A DNA stretch of 64,000 nt from Streptomyces antnestii (lineage in GTDB: Bacteria; Actinomycetota; Actinomycetes; Streptomycetales; Streptomycetaceae). The stretch covers positions 62,001 through 126,000 of the forward strand of contig NZ_RZYA01000008.1 of assembly GCF_004005495.1 (NCBI RefSeq), written 5' to 3'. Position numbers and translations under genes: made by a program. This document shows, in pieces, positions 15,189 through 23,866 of the stretch. The notes under the pieces were generated by a model. It saw nothing but the letters and a program-made list of their open reading frames with translations, did no database searches and was not told the origin of the DNA. The first letter of the stretch is position 1. The number at the start of each line of letters is the position of its first letter.

Positions 15189-16386
15189 GCGCCTGAACGA
15201 CCAGTGTGGTGACTCCGCTCCGATGCTCCGGCGTGTCCTGCCAGTGCAGCCTGCGGCCGGCCTCGACCACCACGCCGAACCCCGCGTGCAGCAGGACCCG
15301 GGCCTGACGTGGGTCCAACTCCGGGCATGCAAGGCGCAGTTGCCGTTCCCATACGGCGATGTGCTCGCGCTGCGCGAGGATCAGGGGCTGCCGCAGGTCC
15401 TCCGGCAGGCCGGCGACCTCGGCTTCGGCGACGCTGATGAGCGCGGTGTGCTCGAAGCTGTAACCGACGTACGCCGCGGCCAGCGCGACCACCGCGTCGC
15501 GCGGGTCGGTCACCTCGCCGAGGCTCCGGTCCACGGCCTGCGCGAGGAGTCCCGCCGCCTGCAGACAGGCCGCCACCAGTATGTCCACCTTGGTGGCGTA
15601 GTGACGGTAGAGCGCGGACGGGGCGAGCCCCACCGCCTCCGCGATCTGCCCGTTGGTGACCTTGGCGAACCCGTCCCGGGCGAACAGCGGGATCGCGGCG
15701 GCCAGGATCTCCGCCCGTCGCGTACGCGGCACGGGCCGGGCGGGCAACTCGACGGAGTGCGGGGCGCGTACGGCCACCGCGGGCGCGGTCGCCGCGACGC
15801 GCAGGGCGGAGGCCAGCAGTACCTCCTCCAGTCGCCGCCTGGCGATCGCGTTGTGATGCTGGGTGATGGAGCCGATCACGCCGAGCGCCGCCACGGCACG
15901 CAACTGCGCGTCAGGCAGCGGGTGTTCGCGCCGGACCACCTCGGTCACCCGGCCGACGACACGGGCGAACTTCCCCCTGAGGAGCCGCCGGTCCCCGGCT
16001 TCGAGGTAGCGCGCCTCCCAGCGGTACAGGCCCCCCGACGCGCGATGCTCCACGGCGACCCGGGTGACGGCGCCGAGCACCTCCGCCAGGTCCGCGTCGG
16101 ACGGCACCTCTTCGAGCGTGGCGACGAGCCGGTCCACCATGACGTTCGCGCATTCGGCGAACAGCGCGTACTTGTTGGGGAAGTGCCGGTAGAGGGCCGT
16201 GGCGGTGATGCCCACGGCGGCCGCGATCTCCTCCATGGACGCCGCGTGGTAGCCGCGCTCGCTGAACACCCGGCCGGCCGCACCGACGATCAGCTGCTTG
16301 CGGTTGCGCGGGCGCGTGGCCGCGATCGACTCGGCCGTCACCGGCTGGAGGAAGGACGCAGAGACAGGACCATGCCCACCAGTCAA
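15178..16386 (-). CDS. Tandem TetR-TetR fusion transcriptional regulator
   Basis: 402 residues, twice the usual TetR length. It holds two complete TetR N-terminal helix-turn-helix domains, residues about 31-76 (EEIAAAVGITATALYRHFPNK) and 225-272 (GQIAEAVGLAPSALYRHYATK), each followed by its own helical ligand-type domain. The annotated start is TTG at 16386; the true start could be a nearby internal codon, but both DNA-binding domains lie well inside. It is convergent with lcp and divergent from the acyl-CoA ligase at 16565. The shared region holds a perfect palindrome and the 17-bp motif also seen before lcp. The likely role is repressor of the polyisoprene/acyl-CoA genes, with an acyl-CoA or oligomer as ligand (inference). 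Confidence 0.88.
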   Translation of the reverse strand: MTGGHGPVSASFLQPVTAESIAATRPRNRKQLIVGAAGRVFSERGYHAASMEEIAAAVGITATALYRHFPNKYALFAECANVMVDRLVATLEEVPSDADLAEVLGAVTRVAVEHRASGGLYRWEARYLEAGDRRLLRGKFARVVGRVTEVVRREHPLPDAQLRAVAALGVIGSITQHHNAIARRRLEEVLLASALRVAATAPAVAVRAPHSVELPARPVPRTRRAEILAAAIPLFARDGFAKVTNGQIAEAVGLAPSALYRHYATKVDILVAACLQAAGLLAQAVDRSLGEVTDPRDAVVALAAAYVGYSFEHTALISVAEAEVAGLPEDLRQPLILAQREHIAVWERQLRLACPELDPRQARVLLHAGFGVVVEAGRRLHWQDTPEHRSGVTTLVVQALGL

Positions 16387-16446
16387 TCACACGGCGCCGG
16401 ACGGCCCGAACCCGTCTCGCGCCTCCGTCCTCACGTGACTCGCCGT

Positions 16447-16461
16447 TCACATCCCATGTGA
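16447..16461. promoter_or_regulatory. Palindrome TCACATCCCATGTGA, candidate TetR operator
   Basis: The 6-bp arms are perfectly complementary around CCC. It is placed 60 bp upstream of the tandem-TetR start and about 104 bp upstream of the ligase start, and overlaps the 17-bp motif copy 2 at its right end. Confidence 0.6.
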
Positions 16462-16473
16462 TTTTTCATTAAC
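16457..16473 (-). promoter_or_regulatory. Shared 17-bp motif, copy 2 (tetR2/ligase promoter)
   Basis: The minus strand reads GTTAATGAAAAATCACA, differing at one base from the copy at 13729-13745. Confidence 0.65.
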
Positions 16474-16564
16474 AAAGGGCTTCTTGGGCGGTGCCGCCGC
16501 AGGCATAATGGCCACCGCTTCCCACCTCACCTCACCCCGCCCCATCCGGAACCCGAGGAGTGGC

Positions 16565-18175
16565 ATGTCCACCGTCACGGCTCCCGCCTGGTCCTTCCGG
16601 CACCACTGGATGGCGCAGGTGGCCACCCACGCGACCATGCGACCCGACAAGCCCGCGCTGCGTCACCTCGGGGCCACCACGACCTGGGCCGAGCTCTCGC
16701 GGCGGTCGCTGCGACTGGCTGCCGCGCTCTCCGCCCGCGGCGTCGGCGAGGACGACAGGGTGGCCATGCTGACGCTCAACCATCCGTGGTTCGTGGAGAG
16801 CGTGCTGGCGGCGAACAGCCTGGGCGCCATGGCAGTCCCGCTCAGCTTCCGGCTCGCGCCCCTCGAACTCGGCTACATCCTGGCCGACTGCACCCCGTCC
16901 GCCATAGTCGTCGACGCCCGCCTCCTGCCACTGCTCCGTGCCGTCCCGGCCGCCGCAGCCATCGGCACGGTCATCGTGATCGGCGAGCCCGGCACGGACG
17001 AGGGGCAGGTCGAGGCGGGGCAACTGAGCGCCTATGAAGGGCAGTTCGCGTACGAAGACCTTGTCGCCGCACACGAGCCGATCGAGCTGCCCGACATCGC
17101 CGAGGAGTCCACGGCGCTGATCATGTACACCTCGGGCACCACAGGGCAGCCGAAGGGGGTGCTGCTGTCCCACCGCAACCTGCAGGTGCAGGCGATCACC
17201 TGCATCCGGGCGATGGAGATCTTCGACGACTCCGACGTCGCCTTCCTGACGGCACCCTTCTTCCATATCGCGGGCCTGGGTTCCATCGTCGCGAACATCC
17301 TGGTCGGCAGCACCGTCGTGATCCACCCGCTCGGGGCCTTCGACCCGCGGGCCGTCCTCGACGCGTACGAACGCGAGGGCGCCACCGTGGTGTTCAACGT
17401 GCCGCAGCAGTGGGACCTTCTCTGCGCCCAACCCGGCATCGAGAAGCGGGACTTGAAGCTGCGCGTCATCAGCTGGGGCGCCGCGCCCGCGAGCGACGCG
17501 ACGCTGCGCGCCATGGGTGAGGCGTTCCCGAACGCCCTGAACGTCGCCGTGTTCGGCCAGACCGAGACCTCGCCGATCACCTGTGTCCTGCGGGGGAAGG
17601 ACTCCCTGCGCAAGCTCGGCTCGGTCGGCCGGCCGATCCCCACCATCCAGTACCGCATCGTCGACGCGGCCATGAACGACGTACCCCTGGGCGAAGTCGG
17701 CGAGATCGTCTACCGCGGACCGACGGTGACCCAGGGGTACTGGCAGAAGCCGCAGGAGACCGCGGACGCCTTCGAAGGAGGCTGGTTCCACTCCGGCGAC
17801 CTGGTCAGGATGGACGAGGAGGGCTTCGTCTGGGTGGTCGACCGCAAGAAGGACATGATCATCAGCGGCGGCGAGAACATCTACTGCGCCGAGCTGGAGA
17901 ACGCCATCGCCGATCACCCGTCGGTGCGGGAGGTCGCGGTGATCGGCCGCTCCGACGAGCGCTGGGGCCAGATACCGGTCGCGTTCGTCACCCTCGCACC
18001 GGGAGCCGGTCTGTCCCTGCCGGAGCTCACCGGATTCCTCGACGGCAGGCTCGCGTCCTTCAAGATGCCCAAGGACCTCGTGACCACCGAAGGGCTCCCC
18101 CGCAACGCGGGCGGAAAGGTCGTCAAGCACGCGCTGCGCACCCAGGACGAGAGCCGGCGCGACGAAACGTCCTAG
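16565..18175 (+). CDS. AMP-forming acyl-CoA ligase
   Basis: 536 residues from ATG 16565 (MSTVTAPAWSF), preceded by GAGGAG; an in-frame start at 16484 gives an unconserved leader. The adenylate-forming motifs are complete: IMYTSGTTGQPKGVLLSH, FGQTETSP, GWFHSGDLVRMDEEGF, DRKKDMIISGGENIY, and the C-terminal GGKVVKH with the catalytic Lys. The enzyme activates a carboxylate as acyl-AMP and then acyl-CoA. In this cassette it would activate acids formed from Lcp cleavage products for beta-oxidation (inference). It is divergent from the tandem-TetR gene. A 13-bp-arm hairpin overlaps its stop codon, before the next gene 63 bp downstream. Confidence 0.93.
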   Translation: MSTVTAPAWSFRHHWMAQVATHATMRPDKPALRHLGATTTWAELSRRSLRLAAALSARGVGEDDRVAMLTLNHPWFVESVLAANSLGAMAVPLSFRLAPLELGYILADCTPSAIVVDARLLPLLRAVPAAAAIGTVIVIGEPGTDEGQVEAGQLSAYEGQFAYEDLVAAHEPIELPDIAEESTALIMYTSGTTGQPKGVLLSHRNLQVQAITCIRAMEIFDDSDVAFLTAPFFHIAGLGSIVANILVGSTVVIHPLGAFDPRAVLDAYEREGATVVFNVPQQWDLLCAQPGIEKRDLKLRVISWGAAPASDATLRAMGEAFPNALNVAVFGQTETSPITCVLRGKDSLRKLGSVGRPIPTIQYRIVDAAMNDVPLGEVGEIVYRGPTVTQGYWQKPQETADAFEGGWFHSGDLVRMDEEGFVWVVDRKKDMIISGGENIYCAELENAIADHPSVREVAVIGRSDERWGQIPVAFVTLAPGAGLSLPELTGFLDGRLASFKMPKDLVTTEGLPRNAGGKVVKHALRTQDESRRDETS

Positions 18176-18211
18176 GGCCTGTCCGACCCTGATCCGCCGG
18201 ACATGCCCTAG
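18172..18211 (+). terminator. Long hairpin between ligase and alcohol oxidase genes
   Basis: The arms are CTAGGGCCTGTCC (18172-18184) and GGACATGCCCTAG (18199-18211), 12 of 13 pairs, with a 14-base loop. The ligase stop codon lies in the left arm. It could be a terminator or an mRNA-processing/attenuation element, since the next gene starts 27 bp later without room for a large promoter. Confidence 0.6.
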
Positions 18212-18238
18212 CCGAACCCCATCTCTGAGGACGGTCCC

Positions 18239-20200
18239 ATGCAGCTCGACCCCCGCCAGCAGGCGGCGCTCACCGCGATCTGCGACACCTTCGCCCCGGG
18301 GGACGGTGCGGCGATCCCGTCCGCCGGCGCGATCGGGGCGGCATCCGTCGCCGAGTCCCTCGTACGCGACCTGCCGCGCGCCCGCGACCGCAAACAGCTC
18401 GCCACCTTGCTCTCCCTGTGGGATTCGAGGCTGACGGGACTGTTCCTGGGCGCGGGCGGACGCCGGTTCTCAGACCTGACGCCGCGCGCCCGCGAGGAAC
18501 TCATGCTCCGTATGGGCGACGCGTCATCGGAACGCAAGCGCGTCCTTTTCCAGGCCCTGCGCTCCCTGGCGACCTCGGCGTACCTGCTCGCCCCGGGGGC
18601 GAGCGGCACCTCACCGGTCTGGGAGGCCATCGGCTACCCAGGCCCCCTGGGCAAACGGCCGGACGCCCCACGCCCGCATCTCACACCGCTGTCACCGGCG
18701 GCCGACACCACGCTCGACTGCGATGTCGTCGTGGTCGGCTCCGGCGCCGGAGGAGGTACCGCGGCGGCGGTCCTCGCCGGCGCCGGTCTCGGCGTGGTCG
18801 TGCTGGAACGCGGCGGGTACTTCGACGACGCCGACTTCGACGGCGGCGAACAGTCAGGCCTCAAGAACCTGTACGCGTCCGGTCCTTCGGCCACCGCGGA
18901 GGGCCAGATCGCACTCGTCGCGGGGTCCTGCCTCGGCGGCGGAACGGTCGTCAACTGGACGACGTCCTTCCCCACTCCCGACGGGATCCGCGCCGAGTGG
19001 GCGGCCCTCGGCGCCCCGCAGTTCGCGCAGAAGGAGTACACGGAGGCGATCGAGGCCGTCATGGGCCGGCTGTCCGTGAACAACGACCACAGCACCGCGT
19101 CGGCCCGCGACGCCGTGCTGGAGCGCGGCCTGCGCGCCCTCGGCTGGCACGTCGACGCGATGCCGCGCAACGTGGTGGGGTGCGACATGGGCACCGACTG
19201 CGGCCGCTGCGGATACGGCTGCCGGCTCGGGGCCAAACAGTCCGTCACGAAGACCTGGCTCGCGGACGCCGAGGCCGCCGGCGCGCGCCTGGTCGTCAAC
19301 ACCACTGTCCGTACGGTCGAGTTGAAGCAGGGCCGTGCCGTCGGCGTCCGCGGGGTCACCCCGGCCGGGCACTCCGTCACGGTGCGGGCCCGCGCCGTCG
19401 TCGTGGCCGCGGGCGCCGTACAGACCCCCGCCCTGCTGCGTCGCTCCGGTTTCACGGACCAGGCCATCGGGCGGTACCTGCGCCTGCATCCCGCAACGGC
19501 GGTGTGGGGCGTCTTCGACGAGGAGATCCGCCCCTGGGAAGGCGGGCTGCAGACCCGCTACTCCCGCGAACACAGCGATCTCGACGGACACGGCCACGGG
19601 GTCATCTACGAGACCGGGCCCGGCAATCCCGCCGCCCTTCAGGGCTTCATGAACTGGCGTGGTGCGGCCGCCCACCTCACCGCCCTCAAGGACCTGGGCC
19701 ACACCGCGGGAGTCGGCGTCATCACCCGCGACCGCGACAGCGGCGTCGTCAAGGTCGCACGCGACGGCGAACCGGTCCCGCACTACCGCCTCTCGGACCA
19801 CGACGCCGCACACCTGCACGCGGGAGTCGAGGGCGCCGCCAGGATCCTGGCCGCCGCGGGAGCGCGCCGCATCTCCTCGGCCCACCAGTCAGGGCCGTCC
19901 TACGAGCCCGGCCGGAGCGGTTCCTACGAGGAGTTCACCGCCGCTTGCCGCAACTCCGGTTACCAGCCGGGCCGTTGCGCTATCGCCGCTCTGCACATCA
20001 TGGGCACGGCGCGCATGGGCGGCTCCCGCAGGACGAGCGCCACCGACCCGGACGGCGCGACCTGGGAGGTGCCCAACGTCGTGGTCGCCGACGCCTCCTG
20101 CTTCCCCACCTCGTCCGGCGTGAACCCGATGATCTCCATCGAGGCCATCGCGTACATGAACGCCACCAGACTGGCGGACCGGCTTCGCCGCCCGGCCTGA
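18239..20200 (+). CDS. GMC oxidoreductase, long-chain alcohol oxidase type
   Basis: 653 residues. The first about 150 residues form a helical domain like those fused to long-chain alcohol oxidases (related to gluconate dehydrogenase subunit 3). Then come the FAD motif CDVVVVGSGAGGGTAAAVLA with LERGGYF, the GMC segment GSCLGGGTVVNW, a Cys-rich stretch (CDMGTDCGRCGYGCRLGAKQS) and the C-terminal region HIMGTARMGG and SSGVNPMISIEA. Family members oxidise long-chain alcohols to aldehydes, or related hydrophobic substrates. GAGGACGG precedes the ATG. Position right after the acyl-CoA ligase suggests that it handles alcohol or aldehyde ends of isoprenoid oligomers; this is inference. Confidence 0.88.
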   Translation: MQLDPRQQAALTAICDTFAPGDGAAIPSAGAIGAASVAESLVRDLPRARDRKQLATLLSLWDSRLTGLFLGAGGRRFSDLTPRAREELMLRMGDASSERKRVLFQALRSLATSAYLLAPGASGTSPVWEAIGYPGPLGKRPDAPRPHLTPLSPAADTTLDCDVVVVGSGAGGGTAAAVLAGAGLGVVVLERGGYFDDADFDGGEQSGLKNLYASGPSATAEGQIALVAGSCLGGGTVVNWTTSFPTPDGIRAEWAALGAPQFAQKEYTEAIEAVMGRLSVNNDHSTASARDAVLERGLRALGWHVDAMPRNVVGCDMGTDCGRCGYGCRLGAKQSVTKTWLADAEAAGARLVVNTTVRTVELKQGRAVGVRGVTPAGHSVTVRARAVVVAAGAVQTPALLRRSGFTDQAIGRYLRLHPATAVWGVFDEEIRPWEGGLQTRYSREHSDLDGHGHGVIYETGPGNPAALQGFMNWRGAAAHLTALKDLGHTAGVGVITRDRDSGVVKVARDGEPVPHYRLSDHDAAHLHAGVEGAARILAAAGARRISSAHQSGPSYEPGRSGSYEEFTAACRNSGYQPGRCAIAALHIMGTARMGGSRRTSATDPDGATWEVPNVVVADASCFPTSSGVNPMISIEAIAYMNATRLADRLRRPA

Positions 20201-20265
20201 TCAAACTACAGCCCCGTTCAGGGGGTTGGCGTTGCGGGCTCTCACCCCTACCGTTGAGTAGAACA

Positions 20266-20278
20266 TGAGTCGCCCTCA
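20266..20278. promoter_or_regulatory. TGAG-N5-CTCA element, copy A
   Basis: TGAGTCGCCCTCA, 18 bp before the start of the dipeptidase gene. It has the same arms as the elements at 23836 and 24635, but the centre differs, so membership of one regulon is uncertain. Confidence 0.35.
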
Positions 20279-20296
20279 CATTTAAGGATCAAGGCG

Positions 20297-22366
20297 ATGA
20301 CCCTTGCTCACCCTCCACGCCACAGACTCAGATCCCTCCCGGTGGTCCTTCTGCTCCTCACCGCGATGGCCCTGGTGCTCGGCCCGGTGCCCAGCTCCGC
20401 GGCGGACCAGAACTGGTGGGATCCGACCGCGCGCCCCACCCCCGACGCCCAGATCAACGTCACGGGCGAGCCCTTCAAGGGCACCGACGCCCAGGGGAAC
20501 GTACGAGGCTACGTCGACGCCCACGACCACATCATGGCCAACGAGGGCTTCGGCGGCCGTCTGATCTGCGGCAAGCCGTTCTCGGAACAGGGCGTGGCCG
20601 ACGCGCTCAAGGACTGCCCCGAGCACTACCCCGACGGCTCACTCGCCATCTTCGACATGATCACCAAGGGCGGTGACGGCAGGCACGACCCGGTCGGGTG
20701 GCCCACGTTCAAGGACTGGCCCGCCCACGATTCGCTGACCCACCAGCAGAACTACTACGCGGGAATCGAGCGGGCCTGGCGTGCGGGCCAGCGCGTGCTG
20801 GTCAACGACCTGGTCACCAACGGCGTGATCTGCTCGGTCTACTTCTTCAAGGACCGCAGCTGCGACGAGATGACGGCCATCCGCCTCGAAGCGCAGAAGT
20901 CGTACGACATGCAGGCCTTCATCGACAAGATGTATGGAGGGCCGGGCAAGGGCTGGTTCCGGATCGTCACCGACAGCGCCCAGGCCCGGGAGGTCATCAA
21001 GCAGGGAAAACTGGCCGTCGTCCTGGGAGTCGAGACCTCCGAACCGTTCGGCTGCAAGCAGGTCCTGGACAAGGCGCAGTGCAGCAAGGAGGACATCGAC
21101 CGCGGCCTCGACGAGCTGTACAAGCTGGGTGTGCGCAGCATGTTCCTGTGCCACAAGTTCGACAACGCCCTGTGCGGGGTGCGCTTCGACTCCGGTGCCC
21201 TCGGTACGGCCATCAACGTCGGCCAGTTCCTGTCGACCGGCACGTTCTGGAAGACGGAGGACTGCCGCGGCCCGCAGCACGACAACCCCATCGGCAACGC
21301 GCCGGCACCGCAGGCGGAGAAGGAGCTCCCCAAGGGCGAGGAGGTCCCCACGTACGCCTCGGGCGCGCAGTGCAACACCCGCGGCCTGACCGACCTGGGT
21401 GCCTACGCGGTGCGCGGCATGATGAAGCGCAACATGATGCTGGAGCTCGACCACATGAGCGTCAAGGCCGCGGATCAGGCCTTCGACATCATGGAGTCGG
21501 AGTCGTACCCGGGCGTCATCTCCTCGCACAGCTGGATGGACGCGGGCTGGACCGAACGCCTCTACAAGCTCGGTGGGTTCGCCGCCCAGTACATGAGCGG
21601 CTCCGCGGGGTTCTCCGGGGAGGCCAGGAGCAAGGAGGCGCTGCGCGAGAAGTACCACGTCGGCCTGGGCTACGGCACCGACATGAACGGCGTCGGCGGC
21701 TGGCCGGCCCCGCGCGGCGCGGACACCCCGAACCCGGTGAAGTACCCCTTCCGCAGCACGGACGGCGGCTCGCTGATCGACAAGCAGATCACCGGCGAGC
21801 GCACCTGGGACTTCAACACCGACGGCGGCGCGCACTACGGCATGGTCCCGGACTGGATCGAGGACATCCGGATCGTCGGGGGCCAGAAGGTCGTCGACGA
21901 CCTCTTCTCGGGCGCCGAGTCCTACCTCCGCACCTGGGGGAACACCGAGAAGTACAAGCCCGGCAAGAACCTCGCCGCGGACGCCGTGGGCGCCTGGGCG
22001 TCCTCGTCGGAGTGGTGGAACCCGATCGAGAGCTTCCAGCCCGGCAGGGCGATCGACGGCGACACCGGCACCCGCTGGGCCAGCGAGTGGAACGACGACC
22101 AGTGGCTGCGGATCGACCTCGGATCGACTCAGCCGGTCGGCCGCGTCACCCTCGACTGGGAGCGGGCGTACGCGAAGTCGTACCGCGTCGAGCTGTCGGA
22201 CGACCGCACGAACTGGAGGACGGTGTGGTCCACGGATACCGGTGACGGCGGCCTGGACACGGCGCGTTTCGCCGGAACCCAGGCACGCTACGTACGCATC
22301 AAGGGACTGGAGCGCGGCACTCAGTGGGGCTACTCACTGCGGGAGGTGGGCGTCTACGCCGACTGA
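20297..22366 (+). CDS. Secreted M19-type (membrane dipeptidase-like) hydrolase with C-terminal discoidin domain
   Basis: 689 residues. A signal peptide covers about 1-35 (RSLPVVLLLLTAMALVLG, cleavage near SSAA). The catalytic part shows metal-site elements like renal dipeptidase M19/amidohydrolases: YVDAHDHIM, LELDHMSVKAADQAFD, GVISSHSWMD and GLGYGTDMNG. Residues about 565-688 form an F5/8 type C (discoidin) module (WASEWNDDQWLRIDLGSTQP to YVRIKGLERG), normally a carbohydrate or surface binding fold. The protein probably hydrolyses a dipeptide or other amide outside the cell while bound to a glycan. AAGGATCAAGG precedes the ATG. Confidence 0.85.
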   Translation: MTLAHPPRHRLRSLPVVLLLLTAMALVLGPVPSSAADQNWWDPTARPTPDAQINVTGEPFKGTDAQGNVRGYVDAHDHIMANEGFGGRLICGKPFSEQGVADALKDCPEHYPDGSLAIFDMITKGGDGRHDPVGWPTFKDWPAHDSLTHQQNYYAGIERAWRAGQRVLVNDLVTNGVICSVYFFKDRSCDEMTAIRLEAQKSYDMQAFIDKMYGGPGKGWFRIVTDSAQAREVIKQGKLAVVLGVETSEPFGCKQVLDKAQCSKEDIDRGLDELYKLGVRSMFLCHKFDNALCGVRFDSGALGTAINVGQFLSTGTFWKTEDCRGPQHDNPIGNAPAPQAEKELPKGEEVPTYASGAQCNTRGLTDLGAYAVRGMMKRNMMLELDHMSVKAADQAFDIMESESYPGVISSHSWMDAGWTERLYKLGGFAAQYMSGSAGFSGEARSKEALREKYHVGLGYGTDMNGVGGWPAPRGADTPNPVKYPFRSTDGGSLIDKQITGERTWDFNTDGGAHYGMVPDWIEDIRIVGGQKVVDDLFSGAESYLRTWGNTEKYKPGKNLAADAVGAWASSSEWWNPIESFQPGRAIDGDTGTRWASEWNDDQWLRIDLGSTQPVGRVTLDWERAYAKSYRVELSDDRTNWRTVWSTDTGDGGLDTARFAGTQARYVRIKGLERGTQWGYSLREVGVYAD

Positions 22367-22397
22367 ACGGCCGGCGTGACGGCACCCACGGCCGGGT

Positions 22398-22428
22398 CCG
22401 GCCGGATCAACTCCCTTGATCCGGCCGG
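22398..22428. terminator. Strong bidirectional hairpin between convergent genes
   Basis: The arms CCGGCCGGATCAA (22398-22410) and TTGATCCGGCCGG (22416-22428) are perfect 13-bp complements with loop CTCCC. It lies between the convergent dipeptidase and beta-glucosidase genes, where a shared terminator is expected. Confidence 0.8.
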
Positions 22429-22479
22429 GCCCGGTCGATCGGGCCGATTGGGCCACCCTGCGCACCCGCGCGGTGCGGG

Positions 22480-23817
22480 TCAGCCGCGCTGGGTGGCGAT
22501 CAGGTCCCGGTACCAGGCGTAGGAGGCCTTGGGGGTGCGGACCTGCGTGGCGTGGTCGACATGGACCAGGCCGAACCGCTGGTGGTAGCCCTCGGCCCAC
22601 TCGAAGTTGTCGGTGAGCGTCCAGGTGAAGTAGCCGCGTACGTCGACGCCTTGCCCGACGGCGTCCGCGATGGCCCGGATGTGGCCGTCGAGGTAGGTGA
22701 TCCGGTCGGCGTCGTCGACCCGGCCGTCCACCACCTCGTCGGCGACCGAGCAGCCGTTCTCGGTGATGTAGACCGGCGGGAGTTTCGTGCCGTACCGCTG
22801 CCGCAGCTGCACCAGCAGCTCGCGCAGGCCGTCGGGGACGACCGGCCAGCCGAACGCGGTCTTCGGTACGCCGTCGATCGGTGCCTCTTCGAAGGGCAGG
22901 CCGAGGTCGGCCGTGGGCGCCGCCATCCGGGACGGGTTGTAGTAGTTGATGCCGAGTGCGCTCAGCGGGGTGGAGATGATCTCCAGGTCGCCGGGACGGA
23001 CGGCGCCGCCGAGATCGTCCGGGACGCCGTACGCGCTCAGGTCGGGGTAGCGGCCGAGGAGGACCGGGTCGAGGAAGAGGCGGTTGTGCAGGGTGTCGTA
23101 GGCGTCGGCGGCCGCGCGATCCTCGGGGCTTTCGGTGGCCGCGTGTACGGGGGTGCAGTTGTTGGCGAGCAGGACCTCGTCGGCATCGGTCAGCCGCGCC
23201 GCCGCGAGGCCGTGCCCCAGCAACTGGTGGTGGGCGGCGGGCAGACAGTCGAACATGAGGGCCCGGCCGGGCGCGTGCTGGCCGGTGCCGTAGCCCCAGA
23301 CCGTATGGACGAACGGCTCGTTGAGGGTGATCCAGCGCCTGACGCGGTCGCCGAGCGCGTCGGCCATGATCTCGGCGTAGTCGGCGAAGCGTTCGGCGGT
23401 GTCGCGGTTCAGCCAGCCGCCCTCGTCCTCCAGCGCCTGGGGAAGGTCCCAGTGGAACAGGGTCGGGGTCGGCGCGATCCCGTGCTCGAGGAGTGCGTCG
23501 ACCAGCCGGTCGTAGAACGCGACGCCCTTGGGATTGACCGGTCCGTGGCCGTCCGGCTGGATCCGGGACCAGGCGATCGAGAACCGGTATCCGGTCAGGC
23601 CGAGGCCGGCCATCAGCGCGACGTCCTCGGCGTAGCGGTGGTAGTGGTCGCAGGCCGCTTCGGCGGTGTGCCCGTCACGGATCACGCCGGGCCGCGCCGT
23701 GAACGTGTCCCAGACCGAGGCGCCCCGGCCGTCCTCCCCGGTCGCCCCTTCGACCTGGAAGGCCGCCGAGGACACGCCCCAGACGAACGACGAGGGGAGC
23801 TTCAGACGGGTGGTCAT
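22480..23817 (-). CDS. bgl: Beta-glucosidase, glycoside hydrolase family 1
   Basis: 445 residues, the standard GH1 length. The acid/base Glu is E167 (ITLNEPFVHT) and the nucleophile E353 (VYITENGCS). The N-terminal FVWGVSSAAFQVEGA signature and C-terminal DNFEWAEGY and RFGLVHVD are intact. It hydrolyses beta-glucosides such as cellobiose with retention. It has no signal peptide, so it is cytoplasmic. GAAGGAG precedes the ATG. It is divergent from a TetR-type regulator, and the 49-bp gap holds a TGAG-N5-CTCA element that probably controls it. Confidence 0.95.
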   Translation of the reverse strand: MTTRLKLPSSFVWGVSSAAFQVEGATGEDGRGASVWDTFTARPGVIRDGHTAEAACDHYHRYAEDVALMAGLGLTGYRFSIAWSRIQPDGHGPVNPKGVAFYDRLVDALLEHGIAPTPTLFHWDLPQALEDEGGWLNRDTAERFADYAEIMADALGDRVRRWITLNEPFVHTVWGYGTGQHAPGRALMFDCLPAAHHQLLGHGLAAARLTDADEVLLANNCTPVHAATESPEDRAAADAYDTLHNRLFLDPVLLGRYPDLSAYGVPDDLGGAVRPGDLEIISTPLSALGINYYNPSRMAAPTADLGLPFEEAPIDGVPKTAFGWPVVPDGLRELLVQLRQRYGTKLPPVYITENGCSVADEVVDGRVDDADRITYLDGHIRAIADAVGQGVDVRGYFTWTLTDNFEWAEGYHQRFGLVHVDHATQVRTPKASYAWYRDLIATQRG

Positions 23818-23835
23818 GCGGTCTCCTTCAGAAGG

Positions 23836-23848
23836 TGAGCAGTACTCA
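23836..23848. promoter_or_regulatory. TGAG-N5-CTCA element, copy B (bgl/tetR divergent promoter)
   Basis: TGAGCAGTACTCA. With flanks it reads GTGAGCAGTACTCATGT, matching the copy at 24635 at 15 of 17 positions. It is placed between divergent genes, one a TetR regulator, the typical position of an autoregulatory operator. Confidence 0.65.
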
Positions 23849-23866
23849 TGTCAGTTGGTGGTGATC

